From positions 164,501 through 228,500 of the forward strand of contig JAWDGP010003607.1 of NCBI GenBank assembly GCA_033675545.1: 64,000 bases of DNA, given 5' to 3'. The notes beneath the pieces are model-generated. The model searched no databases and was not told where the DNA came from. It worked only from the letters and a program-made list of their open reading frames with translations. Shown one piece after another: positions 37,201 to 49,655 of the stretch (position 1 is its first letter; each line of letters begins with the position of its first letter). This DNA comes from Elysia crispata. Taxonomy: Eukaryota; Mollusca; Gastropoda; Plakobranchidae. A program made the translations under genes and the position numbers.

Positions 37201-40200
37201 AAAGTGCATAAAGTAAACAAAAGTTAAAATCAAAAGAAGCTATATGTAAAAACGGAAATACATATGAGGATTTAATATTTTCATCACAATGAGAAAAAAA
37301 CAGCAGAGAAACAAAGTATTGTACAAATTATGAAAAAATTCTATAAAAATAAACGATTTGCTATGGTTTCACCTTCATAAAAATGATAAAGACAGTTCTA
37401 AAAATATGCAAAGAACTCATCAAATTTCACACAATTTAAGCATTGGTATGGTAAAGGAGCTTTAAATAAAATTTACCATATCTCAGAGTTGCAAATAAAG
37501 TCTTTTGAAAAGGTACAGAACAGCTTAGGTTAAGAGAGATTTTCTATAACACTAGATCTAGTTTTCACATGCACTACAAGCATGTTCAACCACATTTTTT
37601 ATTTTAGACAATTAAGCAAGGGGAAATGACAATCAAGTTTAGATATTCAGATGATAAAATAGAAATAAATCATAAAATCACCATTTCTAATCTAGATAAG
37701 AATCCTATTGCATACTGCCATTGAAAGGAAGTCACAAAGAAAATTGAACTTGAAGAATTGGTATTTAGTTTAAAATTTTTAACATCCAGATAGAATATCT
37801 TCAATGACATACAAATCAAACAATTAAAATCATTCACACATCTCTGAATTTCAATATCCCATGACAACTGAAACAACAGAGATACATGTAAAAGCAGAGA
37901 CAGGTTTCCCAAAATTTGAGTCCACTTTTAATAAAAAAAAAAATACTATCAATTGGAAAAAGGCATCAGTGCTTCAATATCCCATTGAATTAATCCTCAT
38001 AAAAAGATAAATAGGTGCAAAGAAAAAAAAATGCTGAAGCAGTAGAACTCTAGTTCCTTGGTGGATCAAGAGAGAAGATGTTGGGACAAGTCATAAATAT
38101 ACTGAGAGCATCCTACCCTCTAAACAGGGATGAGAATTGGACACAATTTAATTTACTTTTTAAATCGGTCGATGTGAGCGGCGTAGGCAGGAGCATTCTC
38201 TCCCCTTCTCCCCCCAAGTTATAACAAAAATTTGATTGCAAACAAAGCCATGAGTGAGGAGCATTTTTTTCCTTATGGCATTGCTTTCTGCATTTCACTG
38301 GTTCAACTGAAAAGTGAAGCATCATAAAGGTTTACTCATCAGAGTATACATATTCTAGCTTACATATTGAGCAATGCTCTCCTTATCTTTATCTTTTCTT
38401 ATAATATTGGAGCTACATATAATCAATGTCGATGAGGTTAAGAGCTTCACTTGGAGCTACATGGTTATGTAAAAAGAAAAAGCAAAATCTAACATTCTTA
38501 CCTAGATTTGTAATTATTTGTTTTGGAATTAAATCACCTTTTATAATTATAGTCTCTTGCCTGATTTCGAGCTCTATTTAGGATTTCACAATCAATTTTG
38601 ATAATCAACTTAATGTAGATGTAGAAAATTTGTTTCTTGAGAAAACAGTCCTTTGATGGAAATAACTGCCAGGTCTGGGCGTCGGAGAGAACGATGTTTT
38701 TCTGACAAATGAACAATTTAGTAAACCATTCGAAAGCAACAATATCTTAGATGGTTTCAGCTATAATACAAATCTCTCTTTTGCCATTGGAAATATAAAT
38801 AACAAACAAAAAGAAACAATAGCCATATAGGCCATCACCTGCTAAGTCATCGGTGAAGGAAATGTCGCTGCTGTAGTAGAATTATATACTTACTTTTTCT
38901 TTTTACCGCACAGATAAAGCATTTACTGAGGATCACATGGCTGTTCAAAAATATACTGATTTCTGTAGATTTACTGAAAATTTTCCTCCCTATCTAAATA
39001 TATTGAACAACTAGCCAGGAAAATCATGATGTAAATGTAATTTTACACAATTATTCTATTAAAAAAAGCTATAAACAACCTTCACTTACAAAATAAGCTT
39101 ATGAACACTACTTTCAAATGGAGATTTAAAAACCCATAAAAGCTTGATACAGTTGACACTGCTTAAGTCGATCTCCAGGGGACATAAGTAAAAAGATCGA
39201 CTTATGTGAAAAATCGAGTTATGTGATAATTGACTTACCTCCCCTGTTGGAAAAAAAATTGCTTAGCACCTCCCCCATATCATTTATATTATCAGATAGT
39301 GTACATGTATGTACTACGTATTATTATGTGTCTTTGTCTTTTGTTGTTTTATCTTGTTAGTTTGTTTTGTTCTTTGTTACATCTTTATTATTAGCATGAT
39401 GTTATATGATTTAATTAATTTTATTTTCCACAGAATAATAATAAAAAATACAAAGAAAGATTTAAAAACAATTCCAACACAAGCGTAAATGAGGAATCAG
39501 GTATAGGTTCCGATAATGATCCTTCTTTTTCATAATGGCAGAGACAGTGTTAGCCGGCACATCAAATTCAGCTGCAACATCTTTCTGTTTCTTAGTTTTC
39601 TTTTCAACTTCGTCGATAAGTTCAATCTTGTGTTTTAAAGTGAGGGTGGTCAGTTTTCTAGTCGTTATCTTGTAAATTTGTAGTACGGCTGGGCTAAATT
39701 AAAAATAATAAACGAGCAGCCTGATGGGACTCTTGGTTTCTAATGCCTATAACGCAGGAAAATGATCTAGTGTAGTTGGTATGTTACCGTAGATCTAGAC
39801 AATGCGAGCGCAAGTTAGAGACTGAAGCTAGTGAAATTGGAAGTTGTGAAAGCGTTCTAATCGAAGCGAGTGCTATACACACTAGATTTACTAAGACACA
39901 GTGACTAAGTATCGCTAAAGTGCGATTGGTTACTTTCGATTATGCATTTCAGTACGAGTTGGCCTTTTCTTTTTCTTAGCCACTCTGAAACATCAGGGGG
40001 AAGGGGGAAGTGAGGATGGAAGAGCGAAACCAGGCAGACCGGTGAACACTGGCCCATCCCACTCAGTGCAAAGAGATAATGTAGATCTACAATGAAATAT
40101 TTCATTGTGAGCCAATCAGCCCCTGTGATTGGGGTGGGGCGCAGGGGATGAGCTCCTTGCCTCAAAGCGAACGCTCTGTGTGTGTGTGTGTTCGCGTCCG

Positions 40201-43200
40201 ACACGCGCGTAGATTGATTGGCACACACAGGGTCCAGAACCAGTGACACTTGAAAGGTAGAGAGAGACTCAGAGAGAGAGAGAGAGAGCGGTCCCGTTGA
40301 GTTTACATTGATGATGCAATCATCACATCTGGACTGAGGCTTCTTTCTAATGCCACATTGGAACTGTTGTAACTAGTTAAGGAGGTATAGGGGCGTGTAT
40401 AGAGTGTGTGCACAAAGCCAAGTGCTGACAACACACACTGACCTCATCCCGTTGTTTGAAAATCGGCTGTAGTGAACAAAAACGTTGATTTCAGGAAAAA
40501 AAAAAAAACAAAACAAAAACGTTGATTTCTTTATGCGGCGCTGGGCAGTCTAAGATCGACTTATGTAAAAATCGAGTTAAGCATTGGCCTCTATTTCTTG
40601 CTATTGGAAGGGGGTGGGCCTGATCCTAAAAGTCGACTTGAATGAAAATCCACTTATGCGGCATCGGTTTATGCAGTGTCGACTGTATGTCTGTTCCTTT
40701 TCTAGTTATACTGTTTGTACAAGGAATTAAAGAAACAATTTTTTTTTATCTCAAATTCTTAAAATATATCAGGTAAAAATTAATGAAGCTTGAAGATTAG
40801 AGATATTTTTGCCCGAGGGCTTTTGACTCTTGTTTGCATTAACAGTCACCTCATAAATTTCACGAGCCAGCTCTGGGTTGGGAAGCTTTGATATGTCCCT
40901 GATGCAATCAGTCATGAAACCAGGGGGCACTGAAATCAGGGTAACTAAGTGTAAGTGCGTGAACACAATATCTTAATATGAGTAATCATTTATTAGCTTC
41001 TTACAAAGCACTTCCCCATTAAGTAGCTAAACGTGTTTACAAAAATTTCCCTACAAGCCATGACCAACCAAGATTCCTTTCTGCAATCACAAAGGTGCAG
41101 CTATTAGAAACAGGGTGTCTCTATAGCATACTGACAAGATCTTTCATAATGTGATAATTCACTGCCAACAGCTGGATACCCATTTATCACCTCAGTTAAG
41201 GTGATTCTGTGATGAATGTCAACTATTAGATCACAGCATTACTACACCATCTATTCTTTGCCTTGTGTTACGCGAAATGCAAAATGACATCAAATTTAAA
41301 AAAGCCTTTTTTTTTTTTTGGGGGGGGGGGGGGGAGGAATGATATTAATTCTAATTGTAGAGTTAAAATCCTTTTAAAATATAGAATCTATTTATCAATA
41401 TTTTTTCAAGGTCTTTATCTTCATAAAATTTGAAAGTTCCTTGGAGTTGTCCATTTGTAAAATCTTTTTACAGTGCAGTTTGCTTTTATTTCACTTATAA
41501 CAGGTAGTTTGGTTACTTTAAGTTCAATATTTGCATAAATTAACTCAACCCCACCTATATTGCCCGCTGCCACCCATCTGGATCACTATATTGTGTACCT
41601 ATAGAGCCCTTCATCACCCATTTACTTTCACTTTTTAGGTGTCTACTTTATTTCCTTATTACTACCGGAACTCTCATGCAAAACTCATTTACATTTAGAG
41701 GACACTTTATACTTTCTTTTGGTTATTTTAGTTTTGTTTTCGGACTAGATTTAGATCTAAAAACGTGTTTCAAAATGGATGGTTTTTGTCCACAATTTTG
41801 GCGATTTCAAGGCCTAGGCTAGATCTAAACTTTGAAGTAGGAAGGATTATTGCTTGATTTATCTAAGAGATGCAACAGAAACTGTTTATGGTTATCCCTA
41901 CAATCAGCATGAAAATAATGACCATTGCCCATTTGAGATCGGAGTCAGATTGTGATGTTGAGATGATGGTGGAGAAGGATGTTGATGGTGAAAAAACTAA
42001 AATGGTGGTTGAGTCAGCTTGAAGTGAAGGAGAAGTCTTAGAAAATTGGTTTACTTTCATAAAACCTTGTTTAATGAAAAATTCAAGACCTCTTATTTTT
42101 TTTTAAAGTTTATTTCATAATTTTATCTTGTTTTGTTTGATTGAAATATATTTTTAAATGTATAGATCTGTTCTTTGTACAGAGTTATGTCCCTTCTCTC
42201 AGTGTCAGGGTTTCACCTCAGCTGGGGTTACTTAGGTGGGTTGAGTTAAAACTTCCACATTTTACCCTACAAAAAATAACACACATCTCTCAGTCTCTCA
42301 GGAAGTAGTTCATAAGGTGTCAGTAAGAAGATAAAAAATTTTTAAAAGTTACGTGAGGCTCTTCCATCTGAAGTATCTCGTTCTCTGCCATGGTTAACAT
42401 CATTCCAGTAGTATTCTTCTAAGATTATGCGAGCAAGGAGGCAAGGTGATATATCATTCTGAAATAAAGATAAAGCTCTGAAGTTGTTGACAGATTCAGG
42501 AGTTGAATATCACATGATGATAAAAAATTTCCCCATTTGAAATGTGCTTATTTACTTTTGAAAATTATAAAAATGGAAATTTTATGAAGAAAATAACATT
42601 TCTATAGCTTACACACAATCCAAGTAAAGCAACACTACAAGCTATCTTAAAAATTTTTCTCTCTTAAGAATTTCAAAAGTCTAAAACATTTCTTTCTGCA
42701 AACAGGAATATATTGTCCAATATCCTGAGGAGCTAAGATAAATTTGGCTCCTTTGAAATATTTTTTCCCTTGAATCAATTTTTTTTTTCTAATTGCACGT
42801 ACTGAAAACTTATCAAAGTAAAGTTTAATAGTAAGGAGCCATAAAGATTGAGAAAAAGGCAGGAAGTTTATTAGTAATGGTTGCAAAAAAAAAGGAAAAG
42901 AAAATAAATTAAAAGGTTAATTGGATTTAGCAAATAAGAGCAAGGGACCATAAAAACTACTTAATTTTGATGACAAGATTTGACTAATGAGTTTTTTATG
43001 TAGAATTGAGATCCTGCTTAATGGATGAATGTAGATCTAGAATTATGTTTATAGCTAAGATTAGATTGCCTTGCATCAGTTATTTAAAGTCACACATTTT
43101 GTAAAGAATGAGCACAAAAGCTTTTACTGTGGAGTGGTTATTGATGTTTATTTCACATCAATACTCCTTCAAAATGTTGCTCTACCAAGTGCAGTTCATG

Positions 43201-46200
43201 ATTGAAGTTGGGCAAATTTGGATTGCACAGAGCAAAAATAACTTCAATTTAACAGCCATGAAAGCTACTATTCTTGTTGAAGATGAAAACACAGCTCATT
43301 TTTATTGGCCATTATGTGCAAATCCCCAAAAGCAAACCATGTGAAGGTATCATGGATACGATGCTACATGATAAACATTTGGATACAAATTTAAGTTCTA
43401 GGAAAAAATATTTTAGAAACTTCTTTGTGGAGTATATTAAATATACTTTCATATTAATGGTTTGAAGAAAATACTTTAAAAAGATTGTCATTGAGCAACA
43501 TTTACATTGCCTGTTAGAGCATTCTCCATGTGGCACAATTAGCAGAAACATTTCCAATCTGTGTATATCTTAGCATTAATCAGAACTGGAATGTTAAAAG
43601 TCACTATGAACTAATAAAATTGTTATTAAACAAAACCAAAATTATTATTACTAAGTCATAAAGAAAAAAATGAATACAATCTGAAAAAAAAAATTATAAT
43701 TATACCTTTGAAGCTAGTCTCACAATAACATGCTTTTCACTCCTTGATTTTGCTTCTTTGTACCTGCAAGTAAAATCTAATATTTAATTTTGATCTATTG
43801 CAAAAACACAGCAGTCTAGCCTAGGATCCCCACTTCCTTTTTTTTTGTAAACTGGATTTATGGATAGAAAGGGAAAAAAAAGATCTGCTATCACAAGTTT
43901 CAAAAGCTTTCTCTGGACTACAATTAAAGAAAGCTCTAATCTGTTCATGCATCGTGGACCAGGTATAAAACAACAAATTTTTAATTTTATTTCACCTTGC
44001 AAAAAAAATGTTATTTTATTACATTAAGTTTATGTTTTAACAATTCAAGTTTCTTTTCTTCATTTTAAAAGGTTTACATGATGATAATCAGAACAACAGT
44101 AATCTTGTATTGTTTTAATTATGTTTTTAAAGCAAAATAATTAATTATACATACAGTCTGTAATATTTTTCACGTGTTTCTCGGCTGTAGTGATGATGGT
44201 GGCTTCTCCTCATTCTTCTCTGTTTTAAGAATTACATTGAAGATGTATAAAAAAGAATTGAAAGCATGCACCCGTTTTGAACCAAATTTTGCATTTCAAG
44301 GTAACCAACAAAAATGACTGAACTTCAGCTGTCTTTTTAGCTCATCATAGAAGTTGTTTTATACTTTTTAAATAATGCAACAATTGCGGTTTATCTCGCA
44401 ATATCTTTTAGCTTATAGAGTAGACCACTTATATAATAATAAGAATTCTAAATAATTTTTTTAATGCTAAAGAAAGGAAACCTTGAAACTCAAGCAGATT
44501 TGGTTTAAAATTGATAACTGTTTTTTTGGATTTTCATGTATTAGATGGTAAACAGAGGAGATATTATTCACTTCAAAGACATAACTTTTGAACATAAAAT
44601 ATATTTAAAAACAACAGTCAATTATGATCATGTACTGCTGTTCGTACTAAAATTTGCAATTTTCATTCTAATGTGAGGAAAGAAAAAAAACTTTTACACA
44701 TCATAACCCCATTGAACCCACTACTGAGTTCTGCACAAGGCCATCCTATTAAAAAAAAAAACAAAAAAAAATTTGGCTTCTTTTCCTTCCAAAGGCTGCG
44801 AGCATAAATTATCCTTACTACTTCCTTAACATTCTCTTTCCATGCTTTATCTTAAATAGTTTTGTAAATGATTCCATTGATTATGTAACTAATATTCCCT
44901 GAATTAAAGCCAACACCAAACCTTAGTTACATGGAGCTAAACAAAAGTGTAAAATAGAAGATAAATGCACGTGGTATTGAGTGGAAGTCAAGGGCTTGAT
45001 GTAAATGTGGGTAGGTGGTTTTGGAAGGGCTAAAATGGAAGCTTTTCAAACCATAAGAAGAGATTGTTCTGTTGTCTGTTTCTACGGCATTTTTTTCCCT
45101 TAATTACATTGATGTCTCAAGATTCTTACTTGCACAGGCTAAAGATGGCCCCAACAAAACATTTATTGTGGCTACCAATAAGGCTAATATACGAAGGTAA
45201 ATATATATTACGTCGCTAGTGATAGGCAGTGAAATATTGTCTGTTTTTGAGTTGACACTTAACAGTAACGCAGAATATAATTAAATGCATACTTTTGTGA
45301 GCCATGAAAACTTTTTTATTGGCACTTTTTGTATGGTTTTTTATTATTTTAATATTTAAATATCCATTTCTTCTTTTTTTTTTCTTTAAGTTAAAGCTTC
45401 AAGTGCTCAATTTCTTTGTCCAAATACATAAGGTTTTGTAAGAGTGTTTGTGCCTCTTTACAGTTTTAGGTTCCTAAGTATAAAAACCAGATCAAAGCAT
45501 TACTATTGATATTTTTTTTATTTAAAAAGATGAGCAGAAAAAAATATAGAAAATCTTTTATTTTAAACAGTTGAAGATAGATAAAAAAAGATCTACAAGT
45601 GATCAAAAATATGCACTGGGAACAGACAGCAGCAATGCAGGTTGTTGGGGAAATCAGCTCATTTAAAAAACAAAGTGTGGTATCAGACAAGGAAGTGTGC
45701 TTTCCCCAGACCTTTTCTATCTCTACAGCCAAATAATTATGGGAAATCTAGAAGGATACCCAGGAATTAAAGTAAGTGGGCACAATGTACACAACTTGAG
45801 ATTCACTGATGACACTGTATTATTTGCAAAAAAGAAGTCTTGCAACAATTAATAGACATTGTTGAAGAAGAAAGCAGAAAGAATGGTTTGGAATTTAACA
45901 GCAAAAAGACAGAAGCAATGGTGGTCAGTTAAAACAATGTGTGTCCACAGATCAACATGTTTATTGATGGGAATAAACTCAAGCAAAGGGATCAATTCAA
46001 ATCTTTGGTACTTTATATCAAGTGATGGACAAAATACTCTGAAATTGCATCAAGAATAGTACAAACTCATGAAGATTGATGTGAGGCATAAAAAATTTCA
46101 AAATAGCTACCGGAGGCAATAGAAATGTGGTTTCTCTGGAGAATGCTACGAATCTCTTTTACTACAAGGAAATTTAACAAAACAGTATTGTGTGAACTGA

Positions 46201-47708
46201 CACAAGATCACTCATAAATAAATTACCTAAACAGCAAGGCAACCTGTTTTGGCCATGATATGATGAGAAAAAGAAAAACTCGAACATCTTGAGACAACTG
46301 AAATGATTGAAGGAAAAATGCAGCAGGGGAAAACAGGAAGAAAAGATGTAGGATGGACTAAAAAGAGGCTCAAAGTCAAACAAGTGGCAGATACACTTAA
46401 AGCGACAAGGGATTGAGATGCATGGAGGGTAATGATTGCCTATGCTAAAGAGATTGATGTATGAAATCCAGTTGGTTTTCATTGAGTATCTTCTTTTTAG
46501 TACTACCATACTAAATTGCTAATATGAGTAATTAATAGGGCTGAAGTGATGCTGCATTTAAGGAAATCCAAAGTAGGGGTAGCAGAACATCTAAATTTAA
46601 CCAGAAAAAAAAAAGAAACTTTGACATATCATCATCTTAACTTTGTATGATCAAAGATTTTATATGATACATTCAAAATATCTATTTAACACTCAAGAGC
46701 AATTAAAAGTGTTTCATACCACAAAAATGTGAAATATCTTTAGAACTGACTTGAGCCATTTGTGTAGTTAAAAAATATTTTCAGACTGGTGTGGATTAAA
46801 CATGTAATCGTAGCTAATACTCTTTAAAAAAAAAAGGCAAATGGAGACTATTTTAAGGAAAACTGGAAAAAACAAATTGTTTCATTAGGCATAATGTAGC
46901 AAAAGTAAAGGTTAAAATCCACCAGCAATTCTGTAAAGCAAGAATGCTTTAGTGGTTTTTCTTGAAAACCCTGCAAGATAAAACTGACTTCTTCTTCAAA
47001 AAAAAAAAAAAATTCACATAAATTTTTCTCAACATGACACTCACCACATAGTATTGTGCCTGAATACTTTTCAGAGTTTTCTCACCGACAGCATCACTGA
47101 GTGCACAGACAGATAAAAAGACATGTTAACTTTTATTCTGTACATCAAATAGGTCAAAGCAGTGATACTTGACCTTATAATGCTATAGTGCACCTATATC
47201 AAACATAAATGTGTAATTTAACAAAATCGAATAGCTTGTAAAATTATTGTTTTATTAATAATGGAAATTAAATGCACTGAATTCATGATAAATCATAAAT
47301 TTATTACGAAAATTTAAAAAAAAAAGAAAGAAAGTGAAATATTTCATATAAAATTTGATACAATCTAAAAAAAAATAACACTTATTGGTTTGTGATTCCA
47401 TATATTTACTGTTACTTTAACTTTGACTTGAGGTAAACAGAAAAAAAATGCATTATCAATGGCTAGTCAAATCATTTTAGCAGAATATTTATGCCCTTTT
47501 ATTTTTTAATAGCTGTTTCTTTAAAAAAATTACTCGAAAAGAGGGTTCTATTAAAACACAGAAATGGTCAATCGCACTGCTAAATTAGACTTAGAGGTTT
47601 TTTAAATTCCAACAAAACTTACAAAATTTGAGGCAATTGTTCTTTGAGACGACATAACCCTTCATTGAAAGAAGGCTCTCGGCTGAGAATTTCCAGCACA
47701 AAGTCATA
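31265..47708 (-). CDS. CDIN1: CDAN1-interacting nuclease 1 (CDIN1, C15orf41 homologue)
   Basis: Eleven coding exons on the minus strand join in phase: 47708-47623, 47096-47045, 44219-44155, 43763-43706, 42458-42353, 40929-40850, 37196-37147, 36442-36375, 36017-35952, 33755-33650, 31619-31265 (stop TAG). They give 363 residues. The protein aligns along its length with human CDIN1 as I recall it: a helical N-terminal part ([23 protein letters not shown]), then the nuclease core [14 protein letters not shown] and [12 protein letters not shown]203 of the TPD motif and E221-S-K223 form the PD-(D/E)XK site, followed by [16 protein letters not shown] and [11 protein letters not shown]. Known: CDIN1 binds codanin-1, and mutations cause congenital dyserythropoietic anaemia type Ib. 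Beyond about residue 287 there is an acidic extension absent from the human protein. The start is discussed separately: homology suggests MAINQETYD at 47730, but the frame there is off by one base. The exon containing the ATG opens at an acceptor at 47754, so a 5' UTR exon lies upstream. Confidence 0.95.
32296..33581. mobile_element. Non-autonomous TA-flanked transposon, family A copy 1
   Basis: The left end CAATGGCACCCGCTTACATC and the right end, reverse complemented TAGTATAACCCACTTATATC, are imperfect inverted repeats. TA abuts both sides (32294-32295, 33582-33583). The 1286-bp interior has no transposase. It is homologous, block by block, to the element at 48.2-49.5 kb: for example TTTTGTGTATTG, GAAGAAAGTCT, TGGCTTTCTATCA, CACATCAGACAG and TTATTATTAAGAACATTGAG occur in both in the same order. 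It lies in the last intron of CDIN1. The ends and TA target fit the Tc1/mariner-pogo superfamily. Confidence 0.8.
35395..35454. repeat. Two similar palindromes 42 bases apart
   Basis: TGAACAGG/CCTGTTCA (35395-35415, 5-base loop) and GCACAGGG/CCCTGTGC (35437-35454, 2-base loop) are each followed by a CAGGG-AG motif. They lie in the intron of CDIN1 between the TPD exon and the ESK exon. They may form hairpins or be paired protein-binding sites; nothing links them to a known factor. Confidence 0.7.
39150..40685 (-). mobile_element. pogo-family element, internally deleted, with HTH remnant
   Basis: The terminal repeats are CAGTTGACACTGCTTAAGTC and, at the right end reverse complemented, CAGTCGACACTGCATAAACC (4 mismatches over 23). 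TA flanks both ends (39148-39149, 40686-40687). On the minus strand at about 39655-39519 a decayed frame encodes [30 protein letters not shown] and SAIMKKK, the N-terminal helix-turn-helix of pogo/Tigger (CENP-B-like) transposases. The DDE domain is absent, so the copy is non-autonomous. Four CCAAT or ATTGG pentamers cluster at 39925-40221 in a GC-richer block. The element sits in the intron of CDIN1 between exons 6 and 7. Confidence 0.85.
41307..41334 (+). repeat. T13-G15 homopolymer junction
   Basis: Thirteen T followed directly by fifteen G, in a CDIN1 intron. It is the longest G run in the window outside the element at 51.8 kb. It may be a poorly called homopolymer or a true microsatellite. 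Confidence 0.8.
45565..46470 (+). mobile_element. LINE fragment with RT palm, decayed, antisense in CDIN1
   Basis: Plus-strand frames give, in order, [64 protein letters not shown] (palm motif with the DD pair), [24 protein letters not shown] and the tail [20 protein letters not shown] ending [15 protein letters not shown]. The frame is broken several times and the 5' half is missing. It is the same family as the minus-strand copy at 21.6-22.7 kb. It lies in the intron between CDIN1 exons 2 and 3, opposite to the gene. Confidence 0.8.
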
Positions 47709-48215
47709 AGTTTCCTGATTTATTGCCATTGTTTAACAGACCAATTCTTGAGACTGCAAAAGATCAAAATCATTTAATTATTTGCTTACACTATGAAAAT
47801 TTTATTTACAATATTTTGGGCTTCCTCGTTTGGGTTTTTTTTTCCATTGACTTCAGCAGGGTCAGATGAGAAAAAAATTAAATTTTTAAAACAGAAACAC
47901 CTCTAAGGTCTTGTAACTTATTAATAATATACTTCCAAAATCTCTATCAAATATGAAGCTTGAAGCCTCATCTAAGCACAAGATTAATAATCACTATCCA
48001 CAAAAGCCAAAATTGTTTTGATATTTTCAATTATTTTTGACATCTTCTTATCATTTTAAAACTGATTCTGGTTGTTGGCATAATACTTTAAGAGCTATTA
48101 AATATCACCAAGACAAGGGTCTTATAGATATAATTTTCTTTTGAGTGCATATATACAAAAAAAAAATCTGAGAGAAACTTTGAGTAGCCATTTAGATCTA
48201 ATTTCATTGCACTAG

Positions 48216-48913
48216 CACTGTGGAACCCGCTTATATCGAAATGTACTCAGTCTCAGGAGAAAAAAATTATGTCGATAAATAAAAATACAAAGATAAAGAG
48301 TTTACCAAAATTAAAGACAAATTGGAAAATATAAAGTTAAAGAGATAAAAAAGGTCAATGAGTAGAATAAAGAACTCAATTGTCTCCTTGTTAATTTTTT
48401 TTTCCATGTGAAAATCAGGTTTTGTGTATTGTCTCTGGCATTTTAGCAAATGGTAATTTTGTTGTCAACAAGTGTTAACAGAATAGTTTGATCTACATCT
48501 CAGTTGCCTAAGAATTTTTTATAAAATGATCATGGCAAAATCTGACATAGGTCTGAGGTCAACAGTTGAGCATTGAGAATCCAAAGTTTGGTTGCTTCAT
48601 CAGCGTTTTGTGTATGATTGAAGAAAGTCTTTGACTTTCAAGGCAAGCCTAGCCTAACCCAGTGCAGTTAGCCACAAGCAATGAAAAGCTTCCACATTGC
48701 CACTGACACTGTCTCCACTCACAGCATCTATACACACTGGCTTTCTATCATAGTATCAGGCCTATATCTAGTTTTGTCCTCGCCCACATCAGACAGTTAT
48801 GTTGTCTATCAGCGGACATGTCTTAATGTCTAGGCATGTGACGATAGGGACAAGGTGGTGGGGGCTACATAAATTCCTCTTTCCCTCTCACTGGTTCTGT
48901 TATGACATTGCAA

Positions 48914-48976
<63 letters not shown>

Positions 48977-49520
48977 TTTAAAAACAAGATGATGTGCGAG
49001 ATGGAGGGAAAGAAAGATAATGTGCGTACAAGAGAGACAGAGCAGAGGGAGCAAAAAAAGGGCAGGGGGCAATTAGCGAGAGGTTCACTGAGCTCTTGGA
49101 AGAGGCCAAATCTATGATAGAAAGCCAATGCCAGTTGGTGGTTTGATTTAAATGAGATAACGTTGACAGATTGATTGGTAGACCATCTGGGATGGGAGAA
49201 ATTTGGTACTCTGTGGGTTTATGGAAAGGCACTTAGGAGATGTTAAAGCTTCTGTATAATCGACACTGAATTTGAAGCAGGAATAAAAATTGTAGGATTT
49301 TTTTCCTCGCCATATTTTTTTGCCCTCTATTGAGGCTTGCCTAACAGTTAACTTGTAGCTGCCATGTCCATTAAGCTGAGTTACTGAAAAAATAAGTCAA
49401 TTTATAAGAATTTTATTATTAAGAACATTGAGTTGAGGTAAATTTTCTGTATAAATTTGGGAAAGATGTAGAAAAACAAAAATGTTGATGAATCAGCTAC
49501 AATATCAGTGGGTTATACAG
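48216..49520. mobile_element. Non-autonomous TA-flanked transposon, family A copy 2
   Basis: The left end CTGTGGAACCCGCTTATATC and the right end, reverse complemented CTGTATAACCCACTGATATT, are imperfect inverted repeats. The interior is collinear with the element at 32.3-33.6 kb. It differs mainly by a long AT microsatellite inserted where copy 1 reads CATGTAATAGTGTAAGC, and by small gaps. It has no coding capacity. It lies between the first coding exon of CDIN1 and the candidate exon at 49.6 kb, probably in a 5' UTR intron. Ends are placed to within about 5 bases. Confidence 0.75.
48917..48973. repeat. (AT)n microsatellite
   Basis: About 57 bases of uninterrupted AT, inside family A copy 2. 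The homologous position of copy 1 has only a short TA-rich stretch, so the repeat expanded after the two copies separated. Confidence 0.95.
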
Positions 49521-49570
49521 CATACATATGTGCTGCAGACCTACCCAAACCCAAATTTGTGCAAACTAGC

Positions 49571-49655
49571 CTAAACGCCACTAGGTGATATCCTCAATCT
49601 TCGGCCCAGCATCTCTTCTTCTAGCCTAGTCAGCATGTACCCAGGTGGACGAGTT
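49571..49655 (-). other. Candidate exon: CDIN1 5' UTR or 3' coding exon of another gene
   Basis: On the minus strand the acceptor TTTTTTCACAG opens an exon at 49655. One frame stays open for 27 codons to a TAG at 49571 and reads TRPPGYMLTRLEEEMLG and RRLRISPSGV, which looks like ordinary protein. If translated, it would be the last exon of a gene starting further right. A weak in-phase upstream piece ending RPLLKTRFR near 50973 can be imagined. If not translated, it could be the upstream non-coding exon of CDIN1, since a GTAGGT donor lies about 30 bases past the stop. I cannot decide. Confidence 0.35.

Noticed and set aside
48799-49128. Several frames with Ile-Tyr repeats
   Set aside because: They are translations of the AT microsatellite inside a transposon copy.
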